DNA of 64,000 nt from a virus. A model generated the notes under the pieces. That model did not search any database. It saw nothing but the letters and a program-made list of their open reading frames with translations, and was not told the DNA's origin. Location of the stretch: positions 17,123-81,122 of the IMG/VR virus record IMGVR_UViG_3300041407_000094. One strand, given 5' to 3'. How positions within the stretch are numbered: the stretch's first letter is position 1; each line of letters starts with the position of its first letter. Below, in pieces: positions 1-7,300 of the stretch. The translations under genes were made by a program, and so were the position numbers.

Positions 1-312
1 TCCGATGACCTTAGCGATGTCATTAAAGGGACTCCGTTCTACTTTAGTGCAGAACAAATTGCTGATCGTCTGGATGCACTTACAGAATATCGCGCAAGTC
101 TTCCTTGCCAGTGTGGTGATCCGTTGTGTGGGGTAGGCACAACAGAAACTTCTGAAGAAAACGAAGAAGACTTTGACGAAATGCCTACATTGGAAGACAT
201 GATTTCTTCTGCGGTAGCTTCCGGTATTGAGCAGTACGAAAAGAAACGATTGGCTACTGAAAAGAAAGCAAGTCGTGCAAAACCAGTAAAAATTACCGAG
301 AAATCCGAATAA
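1..312 (+). CDS. Partial hypothetical protein (5' end outside window)
   Basis: The frame is open from the first base, so this is the C-terminal 103 residues of a longer protein. A TTG at 124 is inside the open frame and is not a convincing start. It has an acidic middle (EENEEDFDEMP) and a basic, lysine-rich tail. A CxCxxxxC cluster (CQCGDPLC) near residues 37-44 could bind metal. I do not recognise the family. The next gene has its own promoter and leader. Confidence 0.7.
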   Translation, partial: SDDLSDVIKGTPFYFSAEQIADRLDALTEYRASLPCQCGDPLCGVGTTETSEENEEDFDEMPTLEDMISSAVASGIEQYEKKRLATEKKASRAKPVKITEKSE

Positions 313-317
313 TTCGC

Positions 318-346
318 TAGACAAACCAGTGGAGTGCATGTATTAT
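318..346 (+). promoter_or_regulatory. Sigma70-like promoter with inverted repeat around the -10
   Basis: TAGACA (318-323), a 17-bp spacer, then TATTAT (341-346). A perfect 7-bp inverted repeat (AGTGGAG at 328-334, CTCCACT at 349-355) flanks the -10, so it may be an operator or a 5' hairpin. It lies just upstream of the gene at 382. Confidence 0.55.
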
Positions 347-381
347 GGCTCCACTAACCCAAACACAAAGGAGAGAGTATT

Positions 382-597
382 ATGAAAACCACAGGTGAAA
401 TGTATTTTGATGAAAATGTAAGCCTTGAGCACCGTCAAGGATTTCGTTCAGGTCTTGAGAAAGCCTACGAAATTATTGAAGAATATAAGACAGCACTAAA
501 GCAAGATGGTAGGGTCAATGAACTAAATTGGGTGAATGTTTGTAGTGAACACCTAGATGACGAACTTTCCATGTATCAAGTTGGAGATGAAGAATGA
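382..597 (+). CDS. Small hypothetical phage protein
   Basis: A 71-residue acidic, mostly helical-looking protein behind a strong AAGGAGAG ribosome site and the promoter at 318. Its stop overlaps the next start (ATGA), so it heads a coupled run of small genes. Family not recognised. Confidence 0.75.
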   Translation: MKTTGEMYFDENVSLEHRQGFRSGLEKAYEIIEEYKTALKQDGRVNELNWVNVCSEHLDDELSMYQVGDEE

Positions 598-689
598 TCA
601 GCACACAGGAAATCGAGGAACTAATTGCAGAACAACAAGCTGACCTTGCTGCACAGGAAAAGTCAGAGAATTCTGAGGAGGAAGAATGA
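594..689 (+). CDS. 31-residue acidic peptide
   Basis: ATG at 594 overlaps the upstream TGA, and its own TGA overlaps the next ATG at 686. The peptide is rich in Glu/Gln and ends in a run of acidic residues. Support is the exact overlap on both sides. Function unknown. Confidence 0.5.
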   Translation: MISTQEIEELIAEQQADLAAQEKSENSEEEE

Positions 690-805
690 AAGAGTTAGAT
701 TATGATGAACGGTATGAGGATTACTTAGCCATCGTTGAACACTGCTTTGATGTGGACCCTCAATGGAACTGGGAAGTTGATTTAGAATCTAATTGTATTG
801 ATTAA
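686..805 (+). CDS. 39-residue acidic peptide
   Basis: Starts in a TGA/ATG overlap behind GAGGAGG inside the previous gene. It is very acidic and aromatic (Tyr, Trp). Ends just before AAGGAG, the ribosome site of the next gene. Function unknown. Confidence 0.55.
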   Translation: MKELDYDERYEDYLAIVEHCFDVDPQWNWEVDLESNCID

Positions 806-816
806 AGGAGAATACT

Positions 817-990
817 TTGTCTGGATCAAATGCCAATAAGAGAAGTCAACACTTAGCAATCAGGTGTGCCCTACTCAGAGAAGAAGGTTTGACATTATCT
901 GAGATTGCTAAGTTAGTTGGGATTGAGAAAGACAAAGTAAACACAAGAACTGAACTGGGTAAACGACTTTTAAGTTTAGGAGAAATGTAA
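817..990 (+). CDS. Small helix-turn-helix protein
   Basis: A 57-residue basic protein starting at TTG 817, six bases after AAGGAG. The centre (LREEGLTLSEIAKLVGIEKD) matches a helix-turn-helix of the kind found in small regulators and N-terminal to phage nucleases. The N terminus of the exonuclease at 41351 has a similar HTH. Its stop overlaps the next ATG by one base. It may be a DNA-binding regulator; no target is visible. Confidence 0.65.
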   Translation: MSGSNANKRSQHLAIRCALLREEGLTLSEIAKLVGIEKDKVNTRTELGKRLLSLGEM

Positions 991-1301
991 TGACTGTAGA
1001 TATTCAAGAAGTGCTAGACTGCCCAATGCAAGAGAATGATTCAGAGGCAACTACAATTAAAGGCTATCTGAAAGCACTTCTCTTCACACTGTGGGACGAA
1101 GGTGAGGGATTCTCTGGTAAACGCCCGTTTGGTAATTCTAATTGGGAGGATGATGTAGCATTTGCACTTGTGAAAGGCAAGTTCATTAAAGGTCGAATCA
1201 CATCTGAAATGGAAGACGGGGAGGTTGTCAACGAGTATTTGGAGGATGCTGATTACCCATTGATGAACAAATTGATTCAACGTGCTATTGAGGCTTTGTA
1301 A
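990..1301 (+). CDS. Hypothetical phage protein
   Basis: 103 residues, start coupled to the HTH gene (TAATG). It looks like a soluble alpha/beta protein with a central KGKFIKGRI stretch. Family not recognised. Confidence 0.75.
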   Translation: MTVDIQEVLDCPMQENDSEATTIKGYLKALLFTLWDEGEGFSGKRPFGNSNWEDDVAFALVKGKFIKGRITSEMEDGEVVNEYLEDADYPLMNKLIQRAIEAL

Positions 1302-1320
1302 TTATTATGCCACTATATAT

Positions 1321-1479
1321 ATGCTAGTTAAAGTTGACTTCGGACACCGTGAATATATTAGTCTATTCGACACGCAAGACAAGGTTAAAGCTTACCAGTC
1401 AAGCCTAGAGATGGAGATGTTTGACTCCAACAATCTTTGCGGTATTACTTTTTACACTGAGGAGTTTCAAGTACGATGA
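1321..1479 (+). CDS. Small hypothetical protein
   Basis: 52 residues from ATG 1321. A GTG at 1282 in the same frame would overlap the upstream gene and add an unlikely N terminus. No clear ribosome site is visible, so the start is uncertain. Its TGA overlaps the next ATG. Confidence 0.6.
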   Translation: MLVKVDFGHREYISLFDTQDKVKAYQSSLEMEMFDSNNLCGITFYTEEFQVR

Positions 1480-1613
1480 GTTATACAGAAGTTGAATTGG
1501 AAGGTTTGGAAAGTTCACTTGAACATTGGATTCTGAGTGATGAGCAAGATATGCGTGAAACTTTTGGTGACGACCTTGTGTTTGCTGTGAAGGAGGCTCT
1601 AGTAGATGATTAG
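1476..1613 (+). CDS. 45-residue acidic protein
   Basis: ATGA overlap with the upstream stop; its own stop overlaps the AP2/HNH-like gene by 8 bases. Acidic and amphipathic. Function unknown. Confidence 0.6.
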   Translation: MSYTEVELEGLESSLEHWILSDEQDMRETFGDDLVFAVKEALVDD

Positions 1614-2238
1614 GGAGAAGCATTACGGAATAGGGATTAATGATGCTGATTGGCCATTATATACTTATGAAATAGTGGGGAATAAAAAGAAAAGAATTGG
1701 GATTTGCCCGTTTTATATGCGATGGGTTACAGTTTTAAGTAGATGCTACTCACCAAAGGAGTTAAAAAGGAATCCATCATATCTTGGCTGTGGTGTTTGC
1801 GACGAGTGGAGATACCTTTCAAATTTCAGGTCTTGGATGGAAACTCAGGATTGGGAAGGTAATCAATTAGATAAAGACTTGCTTGTCAGGGGTAATAAAA
1901 CTTATAGCCCTGAAACTTGTGTATTTGTATCACAAGACGTTAATAAATTTTTAACTGATCGTGCTAATGACAGAGGGGCTTTTCCGATTGGTGTTTATTT
2001 TGAAAAAGATTCTGGTAAATATAAAGCTCAAGGAAGCGGTGGTGTAGGGAAGCGTATAAATTTAGGCCGTTTTGGTACTCCAGAAGAAGCTCATAAAGCA
2101 TGGCTAACCTTTAAATTAGAACAAGCTTACGTGTTAGCCGAACGACAATCTGATGAGAGGGTCGCCAAGGCTTTGATTGATCGCTACGAAAATTATGTGA
2201 TGGCTTTCTCAATTACTGAGGATACTGCAAATGACTGA
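1606..2238 (+). CDS. AP2/HNH-like putative homing-type DNA-binding protein (copy A)
   Basis: 210 residues. The N terminus has a conserved YGIGINDA block, then RCYS....NPSYLGCGVCDEW, LDKDLL.RGNK.YSPETCVFV, an AP2-like beta block (GVYFEKDSGKYKA...LGRFGTPEEAHKAW) and a helical tail ending in ALIDRYENY. This order is typical of phage HNH/AP2 family proteins that spread as free-standing elements. The classical HNH histidines are not obvious, so nuclease activity is unproven. It is one of five related genes in the window (also 9105, 16354, 35593, 45325) and is closest to the copy at 9105, sharing almost the same C-terminal helix. The start overlaps the upstream gene behind AAGGAGG. Confidence 0.8.
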   Translation: MIREKHYGIGINDADWPLYTYEIVGNKKKRIGICPFYMRWVTVLSRCYSPKELKRNPSYLGCGVCDEWRYLSNFRSWMETQDWEGNQLDKDLLVRGNKTYSPETCVFVSQDVNKFLTDRANDRGAFPIGVYFEKDSGKYKAQGSGGVGKRINLGRFGTPEEAHKAWLTFKLEQAYVLAERQSDERVAKALIDRYENYVMAFSITEDTAND

Positions 2239-2377
2239 ATATGATCGCTGGCTAGATGATGGCATGGAAGACTGGTATTGTGACGGTGAAGAAGTACTAG
2301 AGGGTGTATATGATGAACCCGATGTAGAACCAAACACTGATTACGATAACTATGACGGCTGGGATGACATGCAATGA
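2231..2377 (+). CDS. Highly acidic 48-residue protein
   Basis: Starts inside the end of copy A (8-base overlap) and overlaps the next ATG. Nearly a third of its residues are Asp/Glu, with many Tyr and Trp. Such small acidic phage proteins may mimic DNA or bind host factors, but nothing specific shows this. Confidence 0.6.
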   Translation: MTEYDRWLDDGMEDWYCDGEEVLEGVYDEPDVEPNTDYDNYDGWDDMQ

Positions 2378-2658
2378 CTAAAGAAAAAGAAATTGTATCG
2401 GTTGTAGTTTCTTATGAAGACTTCACTAGCTATGATCACATACCGATTGGGAATTTCTACTTCAAAACTGCTATGGGAGATATCATTTATTTGAAGACTT
2501 CTCAACGTGAGTTGGCCCAAGAATGGATTGATGACTACGCTGGTGTTAAAGGTAAATATGTAGCAATTCCTTCCAAGGTGTTTAAGACTAAATCTAGACA
2601 GGAGAATGGACTCAGTACTGCCACAGGAACTAGTACTAGACGCGGGCAATCTAAATGA
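2374..2658 (+). CDS. Hypothetical phage protein
   Basis: 94 residues; compact N-terminal beta-rich part followed by a basic, low-complexity tail rich in Ser/Thr/Arg. Start overlaps the upstream TGA; stop overlaps the dCMP deaminase start. Family not recognised. Confidence 0.7.
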   Translation: MTKEKEIVSVVVSYEDFTSYDHIPIGNFYFKTAMGDIIYLKTSQRELAQEWIDDYAGVKGKYVAIPSKVFKTKSRQENGLSTATGTSTRRGQSK

Positions 2659-3143
2659 AGCTTAAACATCAGCTCATGTATATGAGGATTGCAGAGGCCG
2701 CTGCTGAAACATCGTCTGCTGTCAGACTCAAGGTTGGTTGCTGTTTGGTTAAGAATAATGCAGTGATTGCAGTATCATATAATGGACTGCCAAGTTTTCT
2801 AGATGGACCTATTGAGGATAAAGTATATCTTGCGGGAGGCGGAGCTTGGCTAGATCCTGATGAGATACTTGAAACTTATCCTTACAAAGATGATGTGGAT
2901 AGATATAAATTAGTTACCAAAAAAGAATGTAGGCATGCGGAGAAGAATAGTCTTCTAGCTTTGTCTAAGAGTAACGAGAGTGCAACCGGGGCTTCGCTCT
3001 TCTGTACTCACGCATGTTGCGAACTTTGTTCGATTGATATCATTGACAGTGGAATCGTAAAGGTCTATTATCGTAACGAGTACCGAAGCACAGAAGGGTT
3101 GGAGTATCTTCGGGCAAACAATATTGAAGTAATTAAAATTTAA
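2655..3143 (+). CDS. dCMP deaminase
   Basis: 162 residues. Deaminates dCMP to dUMP, the substrate of thymidylate synthase, in the cytoplasm. Zinc-site motifs are present: the HAE signature (CRHAEKNSL, H94 and E96, with E96 as the likely general acid/base) and the cysteine pair (HACCELC, C122 and C125). SYNGLPSF around residue 41 matches the substrate-binding region of phage and bacterial dCMP deaminases. The length fits the short phage class. It works with ThyX (44077) and the class II RNR (45998), although it lies over 40 kb away from them. The start is coupled to the upstream gene. Confidence 0.92.
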   Translation: MKLKHQLMYMRIAEAAAETSSAVRLKVGCCLVKNNAVIAVSYNGLPSFLDGPIEDKVYLAGGGAWLDPDEILETYPYKDDVDRYKLVTKKECRHAEKNSLLALSKSNESATGASLFCTHACCELCSIDIIDSGIVKVYYRNEYRSTEGLEYLRANNIEVIKI

Positions 3144-3153
3144 GGAGAAGAAA

Positions 3154-3582
3154 ATGCATAGCAATGAATCGAGCTGGAATCCCGACGAAATCGTAGACAC
3201 TAAATCTTTACAACTATTCACCCTTCGTGAATTTATGAAGTGTCTTAATTATGAATTTGTTGAAGGAAATCTATGGTCCAACCCATTCTTTCACTCATCT
3301 CACCATTCTAATAAAGGTCGTAATATTATTGGTTTTGTTGGAGCCCTGAAACTTTATAACGGGAATAGTGTTAAGTGTGTATTCGGTAAGCCACCAGAAA
3401 AGCTCAGCTTGTGGTCATTCAATGATTATCAAATTGCTAAAGCTAAGGCTTCACGTATCCTTGTCCGGTTGAAGCTGCAACTGTGTAAGTCTACCAAAAC
3501 TATTTTGGTTCAGGACCACCGAGTGGAATTTACTTTAAAAAGTTATTCTAGACTCTTTCTTTCGAATAAATATTTGGGGTGA
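3154..3582 (+). CDS. Hypothetical phage protein
   Basis: 142 residues behind AAGGAGAAGAAA. Basic, with a His-rich patch (HSSHHSNK) near residue 48. No recognised domain. Confidence 0.7.
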   Translation: MHSNESSWNPDEIVDTKSLQLFTLREFMKCLNYEFVEGNLWSNPFFHSSHHSNKGRNIIGFVGALKLYNGNSVKCVFGKPPEKLSLWSFNDYQIAKAKASRILVRLKLQLCKSTKTILVQDHRVEFTLKSYSRLFLSNKYLG

Positions 3583-3585
3583 TGT

Positions 3586-3777
3586 ATGGAGCATCGTACT
3601 ATCGCCTTGCTTTTTAGTAACTCACATTGGATGTGGTCTGAAGACTACCACTTTGGTAATCACAAAGACCTTGGGAAGTTCGTTGAAGTGTTCTTCACAA
3701 AAGGCTTCTCTGATCGTGAGGTTGATGAAGTCGTGAGGGATTACTATTCGGCAAACTGTGAGCATCTTTTTGACTAA
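3586..3777 (+). CDS. Small hypothetical protein
   Basis: 63 residues, rich in His, Trp and Phe. The start follows GGGGTGATGT closely. It is followed at once by the terminator-promoter element at 3782-3822. Confidence 0.65.
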   Translation: MEHRTIALLFSNSHWMWSEDYHFGNHKDLGKFVEVFFTKGFSDREVDEVVRDYYSANCEHLFD

Positions 3778-3781
3778 TTCT

Positions 3782-3812
3782 AAGGCTCGGGACTTGACTG
3801 TCTCGGGCTTTT
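3782..3812 (+). terminator. Intrinsic terminator whose loop carries a -35 box
   Basis: A 9-bp core stem (GCTCGGGAC-like arm at 3785-3793, GTCTCGGGC at 3800-3808, two G-U pairs) closes a six-base loop TTGACT. It is followed by TTTTATTTT. It ends the operon that stops at 3777. Confidence 0.75.
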
Positions 3813-3822
3813 ATTTTATCAT
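3794..3822 (+). promoter_or_regulatory. Promoter fused to the terminator loop
   Basis: TTGACT (3794-3799) is exactly the terminator loop. The right stem arm and U tract form a 17-bp spacer, and TATCAT (3817-3822) is the -10. It would drive the gene at 3852. Three more elements with this geometry occur on the minus strand. Confidence 0.65.
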
Positions 3823-3851
3823 TGGTTTACTAATTTAAAGGAGCACAACAA

Positions 3852-4178
3852 TTGGCTAACGTTTGGTTTACATCAGACCTACACCTAGGTCACAAGAATA
3901 TTGCAAACTTCCGCACTCAGTTTGAATCTGAACTTCACCATAGGGAAGTAATTAAAGAGAATTACCACAAGGTCGTCACTAAACGTGATAAAGTGTACTT
4001 TCTTGGTGATGTGGCGTTTACACAGGAAACTCTAAAAGATGTTGGTACTTGGGTTGCTGAGAAGAAAGTACTGATTGTAGGTAATCATTGTATTGACAAC
4101 ATCAAGATGTCAGAAGTATGCAAACACTTTGATGAAGTGTACAGCCTTAAAAAGTACAAAGAAACGGTTGAATATTGA
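3852..4178 (+). CDS. Metallophosphoesterase, C-terminally truncated
   Basis: 108 residues from TTG 3852, eight bases after AAGGAG. The first three calcineurin-like motifs are visible: DLHLGH (D9, H11), GDVAF and GNHC. The family's metal-binding GNHD is changed to GNHC. The last His motifs (HAP..., GHVH), normally about 50-60 residues further on, are missing because the frame stops after the KYK block. No other reading frame downstream restores them. It is probably inactive or reduced to another role. Confidence 0.8.
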   Translation: MANVWFTSDLHLGHKNIANFRTQFESELHHREVIKENYHKVVTKRDKVYFLGDVAFTQETLKDVGTWVAEKKVLIVGNHCIDNIKMSEVCKHFDEVYSLKKYKETVEY

Positions 4179-4193
4179 AGAGAAGGTTTACAA

Positions 4194-4382
4194 ATGAATA
4201 AAGCAAAACTAAAGAAAGACCTAGAACTAATCCACCGCCACCTAACACGGGCAGAAGTTGTGATGGAAAAGATAGCCACAAAGCTTGGCATTGACAGACA
4301 CGAATACTTAGAGAAAACTCTATACGAAGTGGAAGAGTTGCTGAAAATGTTTGAAGACAACGGACCACCAAAGACCCACTAG
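4194..4382 (+). CDS. Small helical hypothetical protein
   Basis: 62 residues behind AGAGAAGG; amphipathic helices rich in Leu, Lys and Glu suggest a short coiled coil. Family not recognised. Confidence 0.65.
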   Translation: MNKAKLKKDLELIHRHLTRAEVVMEKIATKLGIDRHEYLEKTLYEVEELLKMFEDNGPPKTH

Positions 4383-4435
4383 GCCTTGTTTAGTTACTTA
4401 GTGGACATCATAAAGACTTTTAGAGAACATTTGCA

Positions 4436-4636
4436 ATGGTAGGATTAGTTAAACAACGTCTAGCTTGGGAAGCAGAATTTGCATTAGGTGCTGAGACAGA
4501 CTTCGTAGCTTTCAAAGAATATAAGGAAAAGAGATTGTCTGAAGATTTCAGACTGTCAAGTTATATGGAAAAGCATTTTGAATATGTGATTAACTTAGAA
4601 CGACGGCTTAAATTGAAGGAGAAAGAAGATGAGTAA
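4436..4636 (+). CDS. Small helical hypothetical protein
   Basis: 66 residues, charged and helical. The ribosome site is weak (AGAGAACA). The stop overlaps the next start by 8 bases. Confidence 0.6.
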   Translation: MVGLVKQRLAWEAEFALGAETDFVAFKEYKEKRLSEDFRLSSYMEKHFEYVINLERRLKLKEKEDE

Positions 4637-5009
4637 TCCAAACTTTACACCGATTACAGACGCTCAACGAGAGCAGGCTAAACAACAACGTCTAGCTGAC
4701 CAAGAGTTTGCCCGTAATAACTTAAAAGTAACATACATGGACCAACCACACTGGGTGACATTGGCTTCAAAATATAATTGCAAACTGCCGATGTGGTGGA
4801 AGCCCTCTAGTGATGTGAAATACCTTAGGCGAGTGGCCAAGAAAGCTAATTTTGATTTGAATGTGTTCGTAGAAAGTACAGGCTGTTCTAATATCAAAGA
4901 ATATGCTGACTTAAACTCAAATTGGAGCGTTCTTGGACTGGTTGGTACTCTACTTGAGTTTATTGATGAGCAAAAGAGCTTAGAATCAAGCGCATGTACT
5001 ACAAGTTAA
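4629..5009 (+). CDS. Hypothetical phage protein
   Basis: 126 residues behind AAGGAGAAAG. Helical and aromatic, with a Ser/Cys-rich end. Followed by 110 noncoding bases holding the promoter at 5065. Confidence 0.7.
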   Translation: MSNPNFTPITDAQREQAKQQRLADQEFARNNLKVTYMDQPHWVTLASKYNCKLPMWWKPSSDVKYLRRVAKKANFDLNVFVESTGCSNIKEYADLNSNWSVLGLVGTLLEFIDEQKSLESSACTTS

Positions 5010-5064
5010 GGGAGTTTTAGGGGTATAAAACTATGATCTCTGTTTCAAAGCTGTGGGATCAGGG

Positions 5065-5093
5065 TTGTAAAGACACGAAGTTTCTGATATGAT
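5065..5093 (+). promoter_or_regulatory. Sigma70-like promoter
   Basis: TTGTAA (5065-5070), 17-bp spacer, TATGAT (5088-5093). Upstream of the membrane peptide gene at 5120. It shares the TTGTAA hexamer with the promoter at 8042. Confidence 0.6.
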
Positions 5094-5119
5094 ATATTTC
5101 CAATGAAAGGAGTAATAAA

Positions 5120-5302
5120 ATGTTTATAATTCTATATCTCGCAATAACTTTAGTAATGCTGTATAGCGAAGCACTCGATTGCTACAGAACTAAAGTGAAA
5201 TTCAATATCCTCGGTAGTTTGTTGTTCTCCTTTGCTTGGATTATATCCCTACCTTGGTCTATTTATAGTATTTGGGCTGTTCAACAGAAAGATACAAACT
5301 GA
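5120..5302 (+). CDS. Small membrane protein with two TM segments
   Basis: 60 residues behind AAAGGAG. Hydrophobic stretches at about 1-18 and 30-52 are separated by a short charged loop, fitting a hairpin inner-membrane protein. Role unknown. Confidence 0.65.
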   Translation: MFIILYLAITLVMLYSEALDCYRTKVKFNILGSLLFSFAWIISLPWSIYSIWAVQQKDTN

Positions 5303-5324
5303 GTAACTTGGTGGGGTGTAAATA

Positions 5325-5504
5325 ATGACCAAACAATATTCCCATGACAGAGAAGTGATCAAAGACTTCATCCGCTTCCTGTCAGATGAGCATAAGTGTG
5401 CAGTGGTGTGTTTTCCTGATGAATTTGCAGCCAACAGTTATGTGAACTATAAGTTTATTAACGTTTCAGATATCTTGGAAGAGTTTTTGGAGGGGAGAAA
5501 GTAG
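5325..5504 (+). CDS. Small hypothetical protein
   Basis: 59 residues. ATG 5325 follows GGTGGGGTG. The stop TAG overlaps the GTG start of the PHA depolymerase homologue by one base, so the two are likely co-translated. Confidence 0.65.
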   Translation: MTKQYSHDREVIKDFIRFLSDEHKCAVVCFPDEFAANSYVNYKFINVSDILEEFLEGRK

Positions 5505-6337
5505 TGAGCATTCAAATGAATAACCAAACAATCGTGTTAGGGAATCAGTCCATGTACGTTTCAATTAAGCCGGGGAAGCTTGGGGCTGTCCCACTTTTGA
5601 TAATGAATGGTATAGGAGCGAATACTGGTCTGCTGACTCCGTTTGTTGAAGCTATGCACGAATCAAATCCTGAACTTGAGATTATTACTTTTGATGTGCC
5701 GGGGTGTGGTGGATCTTCTGTTCCCTCTTTTCCATACCGATTCAGTGGTTTGGCTAAAACAGTAAGTCAGGTACTTGACTATTTGAACTATGGGCAAGTT
5801 GATGTACTTGGCCTATCATGGGGTGGATTTTTGGCGTCGCAGTTCGCATACGATTACCCACAACGTTGTAAGAAACTAATACTATGCGCGACGGCCACTG
5901 GCGTTACATCCGTTCCACCTAGTTTTAAGGTGTTGTCGCTGATGGCTTCGCCTAGACGCTACTCTGACTCAGCTTATATGATCGAGATTGCTCCTCTAAT
6001 CTACGGTGGAAAATTCCGCTCTGATCCTGAGCTAGCAATTAAGTATGCACGGAAGATGGAAGCTAATAGGTCTGAAAATAAAGCTAACACCGCTGGATAC
6101 AAGTTTCAACAGCTAGCAATTTGTTGGTGGAGCAGCATGTGGATGCTTCCTTGTATTAAACAACCTACACTTCTGATTGGTGGTAGCGATGATCCAATCA
6201 TACCGTTAGTGAATATGAAGATTATGAAAGGACTTATTCCTAATTCAAAGCTTCATGTGGTGGACGATGGACACCTTTTCCTACTCTGTTCAACTGATGT
6301 GGTAACACCTATTATTAATGAATTCTTGGAGGGTTAG
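5504..6337 (+). CDS. phaZ: Alpha/beta hydrolase, intracellular PHA depolymerase (PhaZ-like)
   Basis: 277 residues from GTG 5504, behind GGAGGGGAG. It follows the mcl-PHA depolymerase family of Pseudomonas along its whole length: PLLIMNGIGAN, ITFDVPGCGGSS, YRFSGLAKT, LDYLNYGQVDVLGLSWGG, DYPQRCKKL, MASPRRY, PTLLIGGSDDPIIPL and DDGHLFL. The catalytic triad appears to be S105 in GLSWGG, D229 or D230 in GGSDDP, and H257 in DDGHLF. There is no signal peptide, so it should act on storage granules in the host cytoplasm, releasing 3-hydroxyacids from polyhydroxyalkanoate. Neighbours are small phage genes, so this looks like an acquired metabolic gene. The family call rests on remembered motifs, not a search; a generic esterase role is the main alternative. 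Confidence 0.85.
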   Translation: MSIQMNNQTIVLGNQSMYVSIKPGKLGAVPLLIMNGIGANTGLLTPFVEAMHESNPELEIITFDVPGCGGSSVPSFPYRFSGLAKTVSQVLDYLNYGQVDVLGLSWGGFLASQFAYDYPQRCKKLILCATATGVTSVPPSFKVLSLMASPRRYSDSAYMIEIAPLIYGGKFRSDPELAIKYARKMEANRSENKANTAGYKFQQLAICWWSSMWMLPCIKQPTLLIGGSDDPIIPLVNMKIMKGLIPNSKLHVVDDGHLFLLCSTDVVTPIINEFLEG

Positions 6338-6724
6338 ATGATAATTGAATATGCTAGAATACTCTCACCTCCAATGTGCAGGCGATATCCAGAGAAGATA
6401 TACATCTATGGTGATAACTTAAAAGCCTTCGGTAAAGGAGGGCAAGCTATCATCCGTGATGAGCCTAATGCTTTGGGTATCCCAACTAAACGATACCCTT
6501 CTTGGGATGATTGGGCATTCTTTAGTGATAAACCAGATGAAATTGAAGCTGTAAAGATATCCCTACGTGAATTGTGGAAGGTTGCACAAGACAAAGTGAT
6601 TGTATTCCCTGAAGATGGTATTGGAACAGGAAGGGCTAAGATGAAAGAGAAATCTCCTGTTGCTTATGAGATGATGTGTGGTATATTGTGGGAACATTTT
6701 GGTATTGTTAATGGAGGAAAATAA
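6338..6724 (+). CDS. Conserved phage protein with GDN / GKGGQA motifs
   Basis: 128 residues starting directly after the phaZ-like stop. A glycine-rich block (IYIYGDNLKAFGKGGQAIIR) at about 21-40, then EPNALGIPTKR and VFPEDGIGTGRAK near 95-105, resemble a conserved phage family I have seen unnamed. The layout suggests a Rossmann-like nucleotide-binding fold, but no function can be assigned. Confidence 0.7.
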   Translation: MIIEYARILSPPMCRRYPEKIYIYGDNLKAFGKGGQAIIRDEPNALGIPTKRYPSWDDWAFFSDKPDEIEAVKISLRELWKVAQDKVIVFPEDGIGTGRAKMKEKSPVAYEMMCGILWEHFGIVNGGK

Positions 6725-6969
6725 TGACAAACCCTGAACGCTGTTCATGTGGAGCTAGGGAGAAGAATAAGTGCAGTGAGGAGAGTGAACATGGAACTGG
6801 GAAGATGTGTTTGAAGGATGAAGATAAGGTCATAGTGAAGAAAGGTAGGATTAGGATTAAACAAGGTTGGGGAATCTATATACTGTCGAATGTCGGCTTA
6901 GTTGGTGGCTGCCCTTTTGGTGGTACATGGGGTATACCAGCTATTTTGATGTTGCACAGAACCATATAA
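6724..6969 (+). CDS. Small Cys-containing protein with hydrophobic C terminus
   Basis: 81 residues, overlapping the upstream stop by one base. N-terminal cysteines (CSCG...C...C) may bind zinc. The C-terminal half is Gly-rich and hydrophobic and may associate with a membrane. Unknown. Confidence 0.55.
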   Translation: MTNPERCSCGAREKNKCSEESEHGTGKMCLKDEDKVIVKKGRIRIKQGWGIYILSNVGLVGGCPFGGTWGIPAILMLHRTI

Positions 6970-6991
6970 AGTGGATTGAGGAGAATATACT

Positions 6992-7300
6992 GTGAACCAA
7001 ACAATTGAAGACAGGATGCAAGCTGTAGAAGATCAACTGAAAGAAATTCGTAAAGAATTGGAGGAGAGTTTGGCGAGGTATAAGGATAAAGAAGACCCTC
7101 TTGCAAACTACAATCTGCACACAGCAAACCCTAACCTCCCTGTGTGGGATGCATCTACTTACTATAGGGAAGGCTGTCTTGTAAAATGGCCTGATGGTGG
7201 TATAATGAAAGCTAAGATTAATACCATATCAAATATTGAAGATTGGTATGACCCTGCAAAATGTGATATACATGGAAACATGGTTGAGAAGATCAAATGA
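6992..7300 (+). CDS. Hypothetical protein with N-terminal coiled coil
   Basis: 102 residues from GTG 6992 behind GAGGAG. Residues 4-34 form a clear heptad pattern. The rest is a beta-rich domain with several Trp. Stop overlaps the next ATG. Confidence 0.7.
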   Translation: MNQTIEDRMQAVEDQLKEIRKELEESLARYKDKEDPLANYNLHTANPNLPVWDASTYYREGCLVKWPDGGIMKAKINTISNIEDWYDPAKCDIHGNMVEKIK

